Shown here one piece after another: positions 49,688-62,124 of a stretch of 64,000 bases of DNA; position 1 is the first letter of the stretch; every line of letters starts with the position of its first letter. The position numbers and the translations under genes were made by a program. Origin of the DNA: Gymnorhina tibicen (Eukaryota > Chordata > Aves > Passeriformes > Artamidae); assembly GCA_013399875.1 (NCBI GenBank), contig VXAZ01008267.1, forward strand, positions 1,011,141 through 1,075,140, written 5' to 3'. Under the pieces are notes generated by a model. That model had not been told where the DNA came from, did not search any database, and worked only from the letters and a program-made list of their open reading frames with translations.

Positions 49688-50779
49688 GAGTGATTTTCTG
49701 CAAAGCATTCAGATGCAAGTTTGTAAGAAAGTTATTTGTTTCAGCAGGAAAAAAAATTTACTAAAGTCGTAAAACTGGTAATGCAGTTAATCATGATATT
49801 AAATCTCAAGTGAGAATGTGTTTCATAAAACAAAATGTTTTCCAAGTACAGCAAAATTTACAGTTTAGAAGAAGCAGGGTATCATTAGGAAGCCCTCTTA
49901 GTATAGCCATTTTCCCATTAAATGAAAGATTTCGATTGGAAAACCGAGGACATATGCAGTAACTTGACTTTACAAGGTATGGCACAAATTAATTGGAACA
50001 TTTAACACTGAACATGCAACTCTTATTACAGTGATGCCCAGAAAGTCACATTTTATATATACAGGATTGTTAGCACTACCTTGAAAAAGTGACACTTCAC
50101 AAGTTATTTGCTTCCAGCTTTCCACAGTAATTAACAATTAAAAATGGATGCAGCTCAATAGCTGCTGTTAAAACATCTTTTCCTTGGATTTACACCACAA
50201 CTGGATTAAGCCCAGCTGAACTGACTCTGAAAGTGAGGGTTGAAGAGATTCTTATTTTTACCCAGTGTAATGAAGTTTTACTGGTAACTAAAGCTGATGA
50301 GAAAAATATAATCAAAACCAAGTTTTGTTGAATATTTTATAGATATCATGAAAGATGTCTCTCCCACTGTGTTTTTAAGGACTTATTTCAGAAATAACAT
50401 TTCAGTGCTTTATCAAAAACAGTTGGATGCTTTGTTGGTTTTGGTTTCATTTTTTTCAGCTGGGTGTTGAATGCCAACACTTGCTACTCAGCTTTTTCCA
50501 AACATTTGAATTAAATTTATATAAAGCAGAAAAGTGCAAATAAACCTTCAATTCAATGTAATTTAACACCAGTTTCTTTCTGGTTCTAGCCTGATACTTT
50601 TACGTTGCAGCAAACTGGCCAAAACCTATAATGGACAAAAGAGGGAGCTCTTTTGCTGCATCTTCTCCGCAGAAGTGTGCTTACTTTCCTTAAAATTCAA
50701 AACTGTTTCCAGGATTTCATAACACAGGAAACAGAAGTTATTTGTTCTGCAGAAGATTAAATATTGAGCAACGTTGTCA

Positions 50780-50906
50780 CAAAAAAAAAAAAAAAACAAC
50801 AAAAAACCCAACCAAACAAAAAACCCCAAAAAACCCAACAAAAAAGGCAAATAAAAAAAATCCTCACAGCGACCCAAGCCTAAACAAAAGCAAACAAACA
50901 AGCTCC
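50780..50906. repeat. A/C-rich low-complexity tract
   Basis: The tract starts with 16 A (50781-50796) and continues with irregular AAAC, AACCC and CAAACAAA words for about 125 bases. It has almost no T or G on the plus strand. It looks like an old, decayed A-rich tail or degenerate (AAAC)n repeat. It lies about 200 bases upstream of the CpG island, but I see no gene-derived sequence directly 5' of it to identify a retroposed copy. Confidence 0.8.
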
Positions 50907-51020
50907 ATTTGCCTTCTCTTCCAAACAGTTACTCTTTTTAAAGTCACCTTTTCATATTGAGCTGGAGGTCTTTCCCTCCCCCTTTCTAAAGTGTGGAGAC
51001 TGGGGAAAAAAAAAAAAATC

Positions 51021-51030
51021 TTTTATAAGG
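51021..51030 (+). promoter_or_regulatory. TATA-like element upstream of CpG island
   Basis: TTTTATAAGG matches a TATA-box core and sits about 100 bases before the CpG-rich block. It could position initiation near 51050-51060 on the plus strand, or be the U3 TATA of an LTR relic. By itself the word is common in AT-rich DNA. Confidence 0.25.
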
Positions 51031-51119
51031 CTCCATTAGAAAATATGAAGAAACCTGAAGGCTCTCCGTTTCCCTGAACATCCCTGGATTGCCCAACCGG
51101 AAGATTAACATGTTTCTGC

Positions 51120-51545
51120 TGCATCGCGTTGTTGCTTGACCGCAGTTCCCAAGCTTTACCTCGCCTGGTCTCAGAGCAGCAGGTCCGCTGCACCAATAAA
51201 GATCGAGTTGCGAGCAGGGCAGCCCGACCCGCTGGAGCCGCGGTGCTTCAGCAGTTCTGCTGCCTGGCACTCAGGTGCTCCTTGTGCTCCCTAAGCGAGC
51301 CACGGCAGCACGTCCCCTACCCGCACGGCCAGCCAGCGCCAAGGCTCGGGCGTCCGCAGCATCCCATGGGGACAGGACGGGTTCAGGCACTGCTCAGCAT
51401 CGCTGGTGTGCCAGACCTCGGTTAAAACCCTTCTGGCAAGCGTCTGCTGCTGCCTGCCTTTGGGAAGGAGCAACACCACCGCTGCTACCCAAGAGAGGGC
51501 AGAGCGGGAGCAGCGATACCCCACATCTCCCCTCGGAGCACCTTC
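51120..51545. promoter_or_regulatory. CpG island: candidate promoter or GC-rich LTR relic
   Basis: GC content rises from about 40% around it to roughly 60-77% per 60-base line, and I count about 30 CpG in about 425 bases, near the number expected without depletion. No other block in the window reaches this. Unmethylated promoters are the usual cause in vertebrates. A donor-like GTGAGC occurs at 51596 on the plus strand. Open frames on both strands overlap here because stop codons are rare in GC-rich DNA, so I do not call coding sequence. The alternative is a retroviral LTR: TATA-like at 51021, then AATAAA at 51195-51200, then a GC-rich segment. I could not define the terminal TG/CA ends or target-site duplications. 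Confidence 0.55.
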
Positions 51546-53611
51546 AGTTCTGGGAAAGATGGTAATAAATATAAAGAATACAACAAACAGGGTTGGTGAG
51601 CAAGCAGAGGGCTGGGAAGGGTCTGAGGGATCACACACGGGGCTTTGCCAAACCCAGCCACATCACTCAATCGCAAACACAGAGCCCCCTCCCTCCCAGC
51701 AACAGACTTCAGGCTGGATTGCAGTGAGGAAAGGATCAGGTTCTTGAAGAGACAGATGCGAGGTCCAAACCCAGCATTTTGCTGATGTCCACTACAGCCA
51801 GCAGGCCATTTGAGCATGAACTTCATGCTAGGTTTTAAGTTGAGACGTGCTTGCCTAACAGAGACAGACAGCAAACCCCAAGTTTTGAGGGTGGATAGGA
51901 ATTTTAAAAACCTTATTGCAGTTTCAGGAAAACTGCAGCAGTTTCCTCACCCGTGTCCATGCCTACTTGAACTCCCTCCTCCAAAACAACCCCACCCAGA
52001 GATGGCTGCTGTCCCGGGAAGTGTTTTACCTCAGCACAGCTTGTATTTTGAAGAGGCAGACTGCAAGCTGTACTCATATTTTCTGTTTTTCAGTTTGTTC
52101 CATTCTTTCCTAAGTGTACCATTTGACTCAAAACCAAGAGACACCTATTCCCCAGGAATTAAAACCATCAAGCTACGCTGTAAACAAACTAGGTCTTTGC
52201 TGGACTCAAACTCTAATGATGCTTCTTGTGCGTCTGTGCAACAGAAGTGGACTGGTGACCATAATCTGCTCTATTTTTCTTCCTGTGACATAAATAATGC
52301 TCAGATCCCATAAATACTGACCTCTCTCCACTCTCTGAATGGAACTTGGCAGCTCTATTCCTGCAGAGCAAAGTCAGAGCTAGGAGAACCCTGATCGACC
52401 CATGCTTGCAGGGTTACATTGTTCATGTGGGGGCTTCTCGGTGGCCCAGACACAAGCTCACTCACTCTTCTGGGGCATCTCTGAGGCACCAAGAGATAGA
52501 GCGAGACAGCAGCACTCAGTTTAGCACTTAACCACCTTTTTGCATTAGGATTCTTGGAGGGTGGCAAGGGGCAAGAAGGTAGGGCTTTTCTCAGCTGTAA
52601 GGAGACCAAAGGATGAAGAATTAGAAAGAAGGCACTACAATAAAAGCAAGTATTTTAAGGTGTTGGAATAAGGAAGCTGTTGCTTTCACGTGTCTTCAAT
52701 GCAATGGATACATTCACCAGGGTCCTGATCTGCACAGTACCAAAGCCCCAGTCCCAGCAATTTTAAGTGAACAATTCATGTAGTAGCATGTGTGTAATGT
52801 CATTTGGACATAGTGGCACATGGGAGCATCCAAAATGCGCTGCTCAAGAAGGAAAGCCTCTCCTTAAGAGTCGCTTTGGGCAAGATAGAAGAAAATTCCA
52901 GGGGCCTGGCAAAACCAAAATATGTGTACAGAGAGGTGAGCCCAAACCAAAGAGCCAGGGATCATGAGCACCGATACAAAGGATATGTACCTCATCACAG
53001 CTATTCCCAAAGAGAGATTTTCCTGTTCCTATTTGAGGTCAGTGTGCGCAGGAAAACAAACTGACAGATGTAACCGATTACTACAAACACAAGGGAAGGG
53101 TGTGGGCAGCTACCAAAAGCCAAGAAGTGTAGTATGTCACAAGCAAATGTACAGCCTCGTGGACCCACAGCACTTTTCCAAGCAGAGGTAAAACCTCTCC
53201 TGTGCAGAGACAATGGTAATCTTGGACCATTTCTTAATGTTAGTCAAAGGATTTGGCACTGCATGAAACACTAGTGAAGTTCCTGCTCCCACAGGCTGAA
53301 CTCTTAAGTCTTGTGACATGTTTAGGAGGTCAATACAATACAGCACAGATTGGTTCTTTATCCAGAATTCCATTACTAGCTCGGAGCAAAGCTCAATGCA
53401 GAGCTGAATCCAATAAAATTCTTGACTGACTGCAAACTTGGCCCATCCAACTTTGTTATGCAGATTTTAATCACAGTAGTGCAAAATGGTTCCATTCAGA
53501 TGCAAACACTTAACGGCACTGTCTTGGGGATGGGGGGAAGTAGGAGGTGAGGGAGTGTGGGCACTTCAGGCTGAGGACATGTCAGAACTCTTCGTCCCTG
53601 GGCAAACTCTC

Positions 53612-53645
53612 TGATCATTAGACCTCTGTATAACAACTGCCACCT
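53612..53645. repeat. Possible CR1-type relic
   Basis: TGATCATTAGACCTCTGTAT followed by AACAACTGCC resembles the sauropsid CR1 segment GATCATCTAGTCTGACCTCC, then TGTATAACACAGGCC. Only about 34 bases are involved, so it is uncertain. Confidence 0.28.
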
Positions 53646-56600
53646 CCTCCTCAGGCTTGTTTCAAAGACAAATGGCTAGGTGAACAGGATTCGTACACTG
53701 AGCACAGAAAAGGAATTTTGAATTCCTGCCTCTTCCGGCAAGTTCCTCCCATCACCATTTTCTGCCACTACTTATTCTCCATCTGTTTTATCTTCAGCTA
53801 AGTTGTTACTATTCTCCACAAGGACAAGCCCTAAGAAATGCCAAAGAACATTTGAACGCCAGGAAGCGCATAGGCTGGTAACAAACACATTATCCTTCCT
53901 TTGTACCATCAGTTGGTGCAAGGAGGGCAGGTCAAAGGGCAAGGCTTTTTCCTCTTCCTTCTTGGACTGTTGGTCTGTAGAAGGGACCATCTTCCACTGC
54001 CATGGAAGGAGGGAGGAAGGTGAAGAAGAGACCCAGTCCTTTATCTTGCTGTCTGCACAGCTCCTGTTCAGTACAGGACTTCAAGATGTTTGGGGTCTGT
54101 AGGTGCTTTATTTTCAATTATTTTCATCAATGTTGAAACCGAAAATCTGGTGTATTTGCCTGTGTTTTGTGACTAGTTAAAACTTATTTAATTCTTGTAT
54201 TCTTTGCAAATTCTCTCTGCGTAGACTTTCGATGCCTAACAATGTAATGCTGCAGTCAGAGCACTCAGAGAAAATGGTCCTTTTCCTTTTCCACTGACCT
54301 GCTTTGGTGAAACTTCAAGAACATTGTTTATATTCAAGACCCCCATGTCTGTCAGGTATGGGAGGAGTTGGCTAAAGTGTCAAAAACACAGAGAGGCAGA
54401 GTCACGCAGAGGCTACTCCGCATCTGCCTGAAAGAACTACAAGAGTGCGTTGCATGTCCCTGTAAAGAAAAATATTTCATAAAAACCGCTTCTCCCATCT
54501 CTGTTTCTCTCTCTCTGTGTCTTCAAAATCAGTTGCAACAAAGGCACTCACTGTTGCCCATGAGGTTTCTTATAATCAGGTTTCTGTCTCTGGAAGGCAT
54601 CACTTTTCCACAGAGCACTGGATGAAATCCAAAGCACAAATTATGAGATCCATATGAGGGAAACAGATGTTTCCAGGCGATGTTTATGGGGAACAGCAAA
54701 TCTTTGGGGAGACATTGAATTACATTTTCTTTAAAGCAAATACTTAAACTGTACAATAAATATCCTGAACGTAAAGCATGAGATTCAGGAGATAGACACA
54801 AAGGTGTAGGTACCTTTGTCAAAAAAAAGATTAAAAAGTGCTTGCGTAGATCATGTGCATTTTAGTGTCTCAGTACATTGGACACGTGGAGCTCAGGAAG
54901 GCCCTCTGATCAGCGAGACTTCAGCGTCTTCAGCCATCCTGGAGCTGCACAAGGCTGCCCCATGTCCTTAGCTGATCATACAGACCTCACCACCTCATCC
55001 CCTTCAATCACTGACCAGTGATTCCAAGGCCAGAAGGGAAAAAACCTCTTATGGGCAGAGCAGCTTATTCCCATTTCAAGGAAAGATTGCTTTCTCTGCA
55101 GCACTGGTTTGGTGCAACCACAAGCTACCTCTCAGACAGCCTTTGAAAAACCATCAGGCGAGGTCTCTCCTGAACTCTATCAGGATGGCTTTTTTCTTGC
55201 AGCGCAACATCTGAGGATAGGAACCGAGCCAAGTGAAAGAAACAGAGTTCCTTGGACCATTTGTTTTGTAGTTCCCATTATTCTTCTCATTGTTTAAAAT
55301 CGAACTCCACATCAGCATTTTCTGCCAGGGAAGAAATTAACTGCTTGGGAGGAACATTCAGCTCCTGAAGCACAGTCAACATTTGCCAGCTGAGTAGCAG
55401 ATGGATGGCACCCATTTGCACAGTAGCCCTGCAGTCTCATTTGAGAGGTCATGTTGGCTTAAGAAGCCATTTCCGCCTTGGAGAGCTTACTCTTGTATGT
55501 AGATACTGGGCCCAACCCTCAAATCATGTCATTCTCCACTCAAAAAGATCATGTGAAGCACTGGCACAGCTTAATGGAAGCAGAGTTGTTGATGTGTTGC
55601 ACTTGAGTCTTCATTTTCTACTCTGTTAACTGAATGCCACTCTAAAGAAAGCCTTCTCAAAATAAAGAGATGTCATTGCAGACTTGGTTAACTTTACAAA
55701 TGATAGAGAAGAAATCACTCAGAAATTATCAACTTTTCTGCTCCACATACTGGAAAATATCTGTGTAATATGGGTATTGGAAAGGGACTCAAACTGCCAG
55801 CTGATTACACAAGACACTCTCTGGTCCATCCAGCCTTAGAAGCCCAAAAGCAGGGTTGGTCATGCTGGACATAGGTTGATCTCTTGCACAACTACTTCAA
55901 TGTCTCACTATCATTTTCATCTGTGCAAAGAGATGTGATAGTGCCTGAGGCTGGCTCTGAGGCAACCGTGTCCAAACCAGGCACAGCAGAGTGAAACCAC
56001 AACCTGGTTAAAATGCTGACAGACACATCTATGTTCAGTGGTTCTTAAATAAAGTGAGGGGGGGACAGACCTTCAAAGTGGTTTGCTTTTTTTTCGGAGT
56101 CAAAATGCTTGTTTTAGTTATTAGTGTGCTCCAAAGTCATTCATAGCTGTTGAAATACGAAAGTGCAGAGGTGTTTATGGCATGTCAGAGAGAACACTTG
56201 TTAATAGGTCAGTGTGTCAGGTAATGTATTACATGTTAATAAGTCAAGACTGCCAAAATCAGGCAAATTCTTAATCAGAAATGATTCAGAATTCAAACAA
56301 CCTAGATACTCTCAGAGACTATGGGAAAAATCTTTCACAGAGTAAGTACTTCTACAAGCCCAGGTCAGAAATCTTATTGCCAGATATCTGTAATGAAGTA
56401 GGATCCTTCTTGACCAGTGTTTCTAGCATTATTTCATGCTATTTCTTAAAACTGATCTAAAATATGGTCTTTCTACTCGGGTTAAGGAAAGCTTCACCTG
56501 TTGAGGTCTTGCCAGTGGAAATATTCCGATACGGTCCGGGGTCAGCACATTCTTCACAAGCAGTTTTATACTACTGTTGCTTGAGACTCAGCTGACACAG

Positions 56601-57047
56601 GTAGGTAGTACCCACTACGTTGTACAGAGAGCTGTAGATGAAAGGGCAATATAAGGCACGAGGGAAACAAATTACTTTGTAATGTACTATGTCTCTGTAC
56701 AAAGCAGCTATGTTTATTGTATTGAAGGCTAGAAGTATTTTCAAAAGAGTGTACAAATTCTGCTGATTTATTTGACAAACAGTTTCTGAAAGAGGAAGAT
56801 GTAACCCACTGCCTTTTCATTTGCCTTCTTCACCCACCACTACTCCATTTGCCTTTACACACAGCTTTAGGAAACAATCAATCTTTTCCTAGCTTTACAA
56901 AAGCAAATAATCTTTTCCCTATCATCACAGAAGTCACCTGTTAACTCAGACTCCTGTGTCTTTCCGCTGCATATTAGTATGCCTTCCTTAACCCTCTGAT
57001 GCAGCCCTGTTTGAACAGTGGTACCCCTGCATCCCCTTCGTCCCTTG

Positions 57048-57064
57048 CTTCACTTCACTTCACT
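57048..57064 (+). repeat. Short (CTTCA)3 repeat
   Basis: Three head-to-tail CTTCA units plus CT. It is a minor simple repeat without implied function. Confidence 0.9.
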
Positions 57065-57682
57065 ATTCTCTAGAGTGCCAGCAACCTGCTTTTAAAATTA
57101 TTCAGAGGGATTTAGCTTCAGATCTCCAGGCCCAGATTTTTACTCTGGGCACCATCCCAAGGGAGTGCTGTGAAACTTAATTCAGTCATCACACCTGCAA
57201 AGCTGCAGCACAGACACAGAGTCCACTAAAACTTCTGGGCTACGATTACATTCTGTGCACTTTGAATTCTTGCAGATATCAGCTACCAGGGAAACCCATG
57301 CTATCTCAGTAAATACTGTGTTTCCTAGTAAGCATAGTTGCTCCAACTATGAATGGTGAAGAATGATTATAAAATTAAAACTTTATATGGTCTTTTGGTA
57401 ATTTTTTTTGAGAGCATGAATTTCTTTTTTAGTTCATGCACATTAGGGATTCTCTTTAAGCTCAAAAAAAAAAATTCCAATTTTCATATGAAACTTCTGC
57501 TTGGAGGCAGAGACTGACTTAAAAGTATATCATCAACAAGAGATGGTATCCTTTTCACTGAGGACTAGAAAAGGGTCAAATATTTTTAAACCAGTTTTTA
57601 GAGAAATTCACTCTAAATGGTAGTTTTCAGAACAGTAAAAAATATTAAACATTTTTTCTCCTTGACTCCCTGTTATGTTTAG

Positions 57683-57792
57683 GGAGAGCTTTCAGTGAGT
57701 CCAACAGCAAGAACAAGTGGGCAAAGAGAATGATTCACAAACAAAAGTCCACTGAACAAAAGAGAACTGCAGAGTCATTAACTGAGAAATGA
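57683..57792 (+). other. Short exon-like segment after good acceptor
   Basis: A pyrimidine-rich acceptor (CCTTGACTCCCTGTTATGTTTAG, ending 57682, quoted with interruptions by purines) is followed by 35 open codons of hydrophilic sequence (SNSKNKWAKRMIHKQKSTEQ) and a TGA at 57790-57792. It could be a terminal exon of a plus-strand transcript. No homology is recognised and no nearby poly(A) signal stands out. Confidence 0.15.
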
Positions 57793-60252
57793 ATACAGAG
57801 GTGTGGGAAGAAACACGTTGTTATTGCTGGAGTGGAACTGGAAGCTGCAGTGAGAGATGGAGTTAACCAGCTGTCATTCACAAGTGGGCATCATCCTCTT
57901 CTCGAAGCCCCTGGTAGCAGAGGATTATTTCCACCATCAGCAAATCCTGTCTTTCAACACAGGCTGAGTTTCACACACCAAGGGAGGTCAGAAAGGACAC
58001 ACATGAGTTCAGGTGTCTTGTAGTTCATGCCCAAGATCTGCTCACCAGCACTCAGAGCACCAGCACAAACTGCATTAAAACCTACTTGCAGCAACGGCTC
58101 CATCTTGCAGAGAACTGGAATCAAATTCCCCATCAGAGGATCACACAGGCAGAGACACACGCTACCAAACTCAGAGCGGCTCGTTTGGATTAGCAGGGAG
58201 AGCCGGTAGCCCATTGCTGACAGTCACCCTGGGGGTCTGCTCTGCTCCCGTCTCCCCAGACACTGCCTACGAAGGTTTTGTTTTCTGTTCTCGGAGAAAA
58301 TGACTCCTGCTAGACCGCTGTAAACCTATCCTGCTCAAGGACATCTTGTTTGTGTTAATCCCGTAGATTAAGCACACAGCTTTTCAGTTGCGGCTTTGTG
58401 GCTATTGTTACCAGTAAACCCCTTACAAGGCTTGTGCGCCAACGCACATTAACTTCAAGGCTGTCACTGAGATAGCTGGAACAAGGAAGAGCCCCCAAGA
58501 ATCATGAGAACTGACTCTCACACCAAATACTCTATGTTTTAAAAAAAGAGTTTGGAAGAGAATTGCCTCCTGTGATGTCTGTGTTGAAGGGTCTCAGCTG
58601 TTACTGGCAATAGGAGACACCAAAGCTGAAGACTGCGGGCTTGTGCAAGTACAATGACCCGGTGTACACTGCAAGAGAAGCTCAGCGAGAGCTGGAGCCT
58701 CCAGGGACTCAGAGCCAAGTCTGTTGCTTGGGCTTGAGCCCACAGAGCAATCCAAATGGGGTGGTCACACCGGTTGAGATAGAAAAAACCCAGGATTTCC
58801 AATAGCATGCAGAGGCACTCTTGCACAACCTCCTCTCCTGCATTTGGCTTAGTCACACCAGGGTCTTGGCTAAGCTTTCGAGTGTACATTAAGTCATCAC
58901 TCAAGCACCAGGCATTTGTTGGCTTGCAGTTAATTGTGAATGGTGTTACCTGTAAAATATTCACAGAAAGTTCCAGGTGGGTAGAAAAGCATAAATAACT
59001 ATGTATGAAGGACTAATTTTATTTTTACAAATATACAGGAAATTAAGAACAGCTGGACCATAAAATACTTCTTTGTATACAGTGTTTTTAATATGAGTTC
59101 CATCAATTCCCTGGACTTCTCTGGTACTGAGGCTTTGCTGAACAAAAAAATTGACTTTCAGGTGTTGTTTTCTTGGAATCAAAGCTAGCTAAAGCATTCG
59201 GCAGGATTTTTGCTCGTTTTACTTTTCTTAGACATGTAATTCACTTTACAAATTGTGTGTTATATTTTCAAAAGAGCATAAATCATGCAACACATGCACG
59301 CAAGAACTTGATTCTGCACCTCGTGTTTATCCTGTAGCTCAGACTATTGTTGAGCAAGATGCAGGAGAGTCTCACTTTAAATACAGTTAGTCTCAGGCTA
59401 ACAACATAGACACCGAAATACTGTCAGCTCAGAACCTCACATTTACTGATCTCAGTGGAACCGTGAGCACCTTTAACAAGTCAGAGCACCCTGCCAGCAA
59501 AGGATGCACCTTTAGTGAACACTGCACAGAAACATGCAAAATGATCAAGCGTTGTGTTTGGTACAAAGGGGCTTGCCTGCAGTTATGGTACTGGAGCATT
59601 TGCAGTTTCAGCAAGATCGCATTCTGCACTTGGAGAGAATTTCCTTTGTCTCTCTTTTTCAGATTAAAGAGCCTCCTGCAAATATTTCTGGACTTTAAGA
59701 CAGAGAAGTCCGTGTTTTCCTCACAGATAAAGACAAACTTCACCTAAAGAGGACTTAATAGTACAGCTGCCATTCCAGGATCTTCAAACCAAGATCTGGC
59801 CATACTCCAAAAATTTGGTGGGGGGGGAAAAAATGCTTGGATGCCATCAACCCAGGGATGTTTTGGATTGTGCTAATATTTCCCAGCAGAAAGTGGCCAG
59901 GTTTGGCTCCTAGTGACTAATGAAGCTGTCATACACCATTTCTTCCTGCTGTTTAATAAGGCTTTCAAAAAAGCCCTTTATGGAGATGAATAGTGTAGTA
60001 GTGCTGCAGCTGAGGAACTGGCATGCTGTCAAAGAAAACAGAGGCCAGTTTACTATGCATGGCACTGTATTTTTCATTATACTTCACAAAGACATGTTAT
60101 TAACTGAAAATGAATTAATCATTAGGGAATATAGATATTATTTAGTACATAGTTCAGTATAATTTTGAGACTTGATTCCAATAGATTTCATTGTAGCAGC
60201 AAAATTACCTGTTACTCTAAATGTTGATACAATCTTCACTGTGTTTTAGATC

Positions 60253-60282
60253 CTGATATTGCCTTTCAAGAGGCAATATCAG
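60253..60282. repeat. Perfect 12-bp inverted repeat (hairpin)
   Basis: CTGATATTGCCT (60253-60264) and AGGCAATATCAG (60271-60282) are exact reverse complements around the 6-base loop TTCAAG. The flanks do not extend the pairing, so the stem is too short for a typical microRNA precursor (about 30 bp). It may be a structured RNA element, a symmetric binding site, or a replication-generated palindrome. Confidence 0.93.
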
Positions 60283-62124
60283 TACTATCAGAAAAATTAA
60301 TTGCCATGGAAATGCAGTTCATTCTTTCCACTTTCTCCTCAGTAACCTATATATGCACACAAGCTGTATATTGCATACACTTAATAAAGGTGGCAATTCA
60401 GCAAAGTCAGTGGTGTAAACAACACAGACATGACAGTTCCTACCTTCAGATCCAGATCTTAGCTTCTGCTCTGTTGGTGGAGTGATAGAATCAAGTCACA
60501 CATGTGATTTTTATACTCCTTAATTGGCTTATCAGTAACCTCAGGCAATGGTGGGGCACAGCAATATTACTGCTGTGCAGAACACTCACCTGAAACATGA
60601 GTCCCAACCTGTAAATCCACAAGATTTCTACTTCAATGCTGTGTCCAGGACTGTCTCAGGCAAGTTCACCTACTTATGGACTCTTGGGGGCCTTTGGCAG
60701 CACAGCTGAGAAGGTGTGAAACACCCCTACACCCTTTGCTTATTGCTTTGAAGCATCAGGGAAAATCAAATGCTCTCCCATAGCCATATAAGCACTCTTC
60801 ACCACATGTTTCTTTCAGATGTAAAGCAGGGAGACAAGAGACTGACATATCTTATCAACTCTCCACACAGAGCTCCATCAACATGAGCCAGATGAGCCCA
60901 AACTGATTTGCAGTGCGTTTGTTTGAACACAGTTGGCTTTCAGAAGCTGCAATCAGAGATCACAAGCCTTATCTGTGCAGGGAAGTTTAGATAAATAGTG
61001 CAGTCAGCTTGCTCTAGAGTACCTTGGGTTTGCACAAAATCTACTTTTAACCATTTTGAACATTTGCAAGTATGAGAGGTGGTACTGCATAGATCTAGAT
61101 TGTCCTTTCTCTATTCTGTGATGGAGGAAAACACCTCTGACCACTTTAAATCAGTATAACCCATGCATTTGGAGAGTTAATTATGGAGCAATACAGGGAA
61201 TAAACTCATCCTGCACAAAGCTTCACTCGATAACCTTTCCTATTACACATTCCCTTTTCCTTATTGAAAAGTGCAGAGTTAAAGGACTTAAAGTCAGTTA
61301 GAAGGCCCATTATTCTCTTGCAACATACTCATTTTGTCACTGCCATTTTTAAACTGCTGGCTTAGAGGTCCCAGTGTCAGATACCAGACAGCTGTATGTA
61401 TTTGGAGTCACACAGGCAGATAAATTTGCCTCGGCATCTTCATAATCCTTTTGATGCTGAGACCAGCGAATTGCAGAGGAGTAGCAGGAGAACTGAAATC
61501 AGTCAGTTACTTCTGTGGAGCATCTTTCCAGCAACTTCACTCAGCAAAGTGTTATTTCTGGCTTCCATCAACTGGCAAATGGCAATTTAGATAGTGGCAA
61601 TTTAAGTGACCTGGCCAACCATTCTAAAAACTGTAGAGTGCTCACACTAGAACTAACACATCAAAAAACCTTCAAAGGCTACACCTCTCCTTCCAAAAAG
61701 CAGAAACCTTAAGCCAGGCATAAGGGATCCCTGAACCTGTTAGAACGGGGCAGGTCTGTGTTTTCTTTTTTTCTTTAAAGCTGGCTCGAATCAAAACACG
61801 GGAAAATTTTGCAACTTCCAGCATGTGTTGCAGTCTTCACAATTCACAAAAGTCCAGAAAACAGAAAAATAAAAATGTATTGTTTATTGTAAGAAGGCAA
61901 AATGCACTGTGCATTTGGGAAAACACCGGCAGAAGTAGCATTTTTAATCAAGAGGGCTTTTGAGCAGTTCTGTAACTGGGTAATCCACAGAGTTGATCAC
62001 TAAAACCAGTGAGAACCAGTAACAGCAAACATCAATGGCCAACCAAATGAATCTAGATATTATTCATCACCATTCTGGCACCACAGTCCATTAAGCCCAG
62101 TTTATGTCACAATACGGCTAGTCC

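Larger units (their letters stand above)
40050..50775. other. Intron-like or intergenic stretch
   Basis: No gene is supported. A perfect palindrome lies at 40250-40270. An acceptor-like tract near 41140-41157 has no donor downstream. A short (AAAC)n run is at 44943-44960 and an A-rich run near 47575-47595. Exon-like minus-strand frames (45109-45354) and a plus-strand acceptor with a short frame (49599-49687) are listed separately. The long minus-strand frame at 43995-44474 mirrors a purine-rich plus strand and is not gene-like. Confidence 0.42.
51640..62120. other. Intron-like or intergenic stretch
   Basis: No gene is supported. Contents are a possible CR1-type relic at 53612-53645, a short (CTTCA)3 run at 57048-57064, an exon-like frame after a good acceptor at 57683-57792, weak CpG enrichment around 58150-58450, and a perfect hairpin at 60253-60282. 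Homopolymer G runs occur at about 56050 and 59820. Confidence 0.42.

Noticed and set aside
51810..52313. 167-codon plus-strand open frame downstream of the CpG island
   Set aside because: Composition is not protein-like, overlapping frames are open, and no acceptor or Kozak context distinguishes it.
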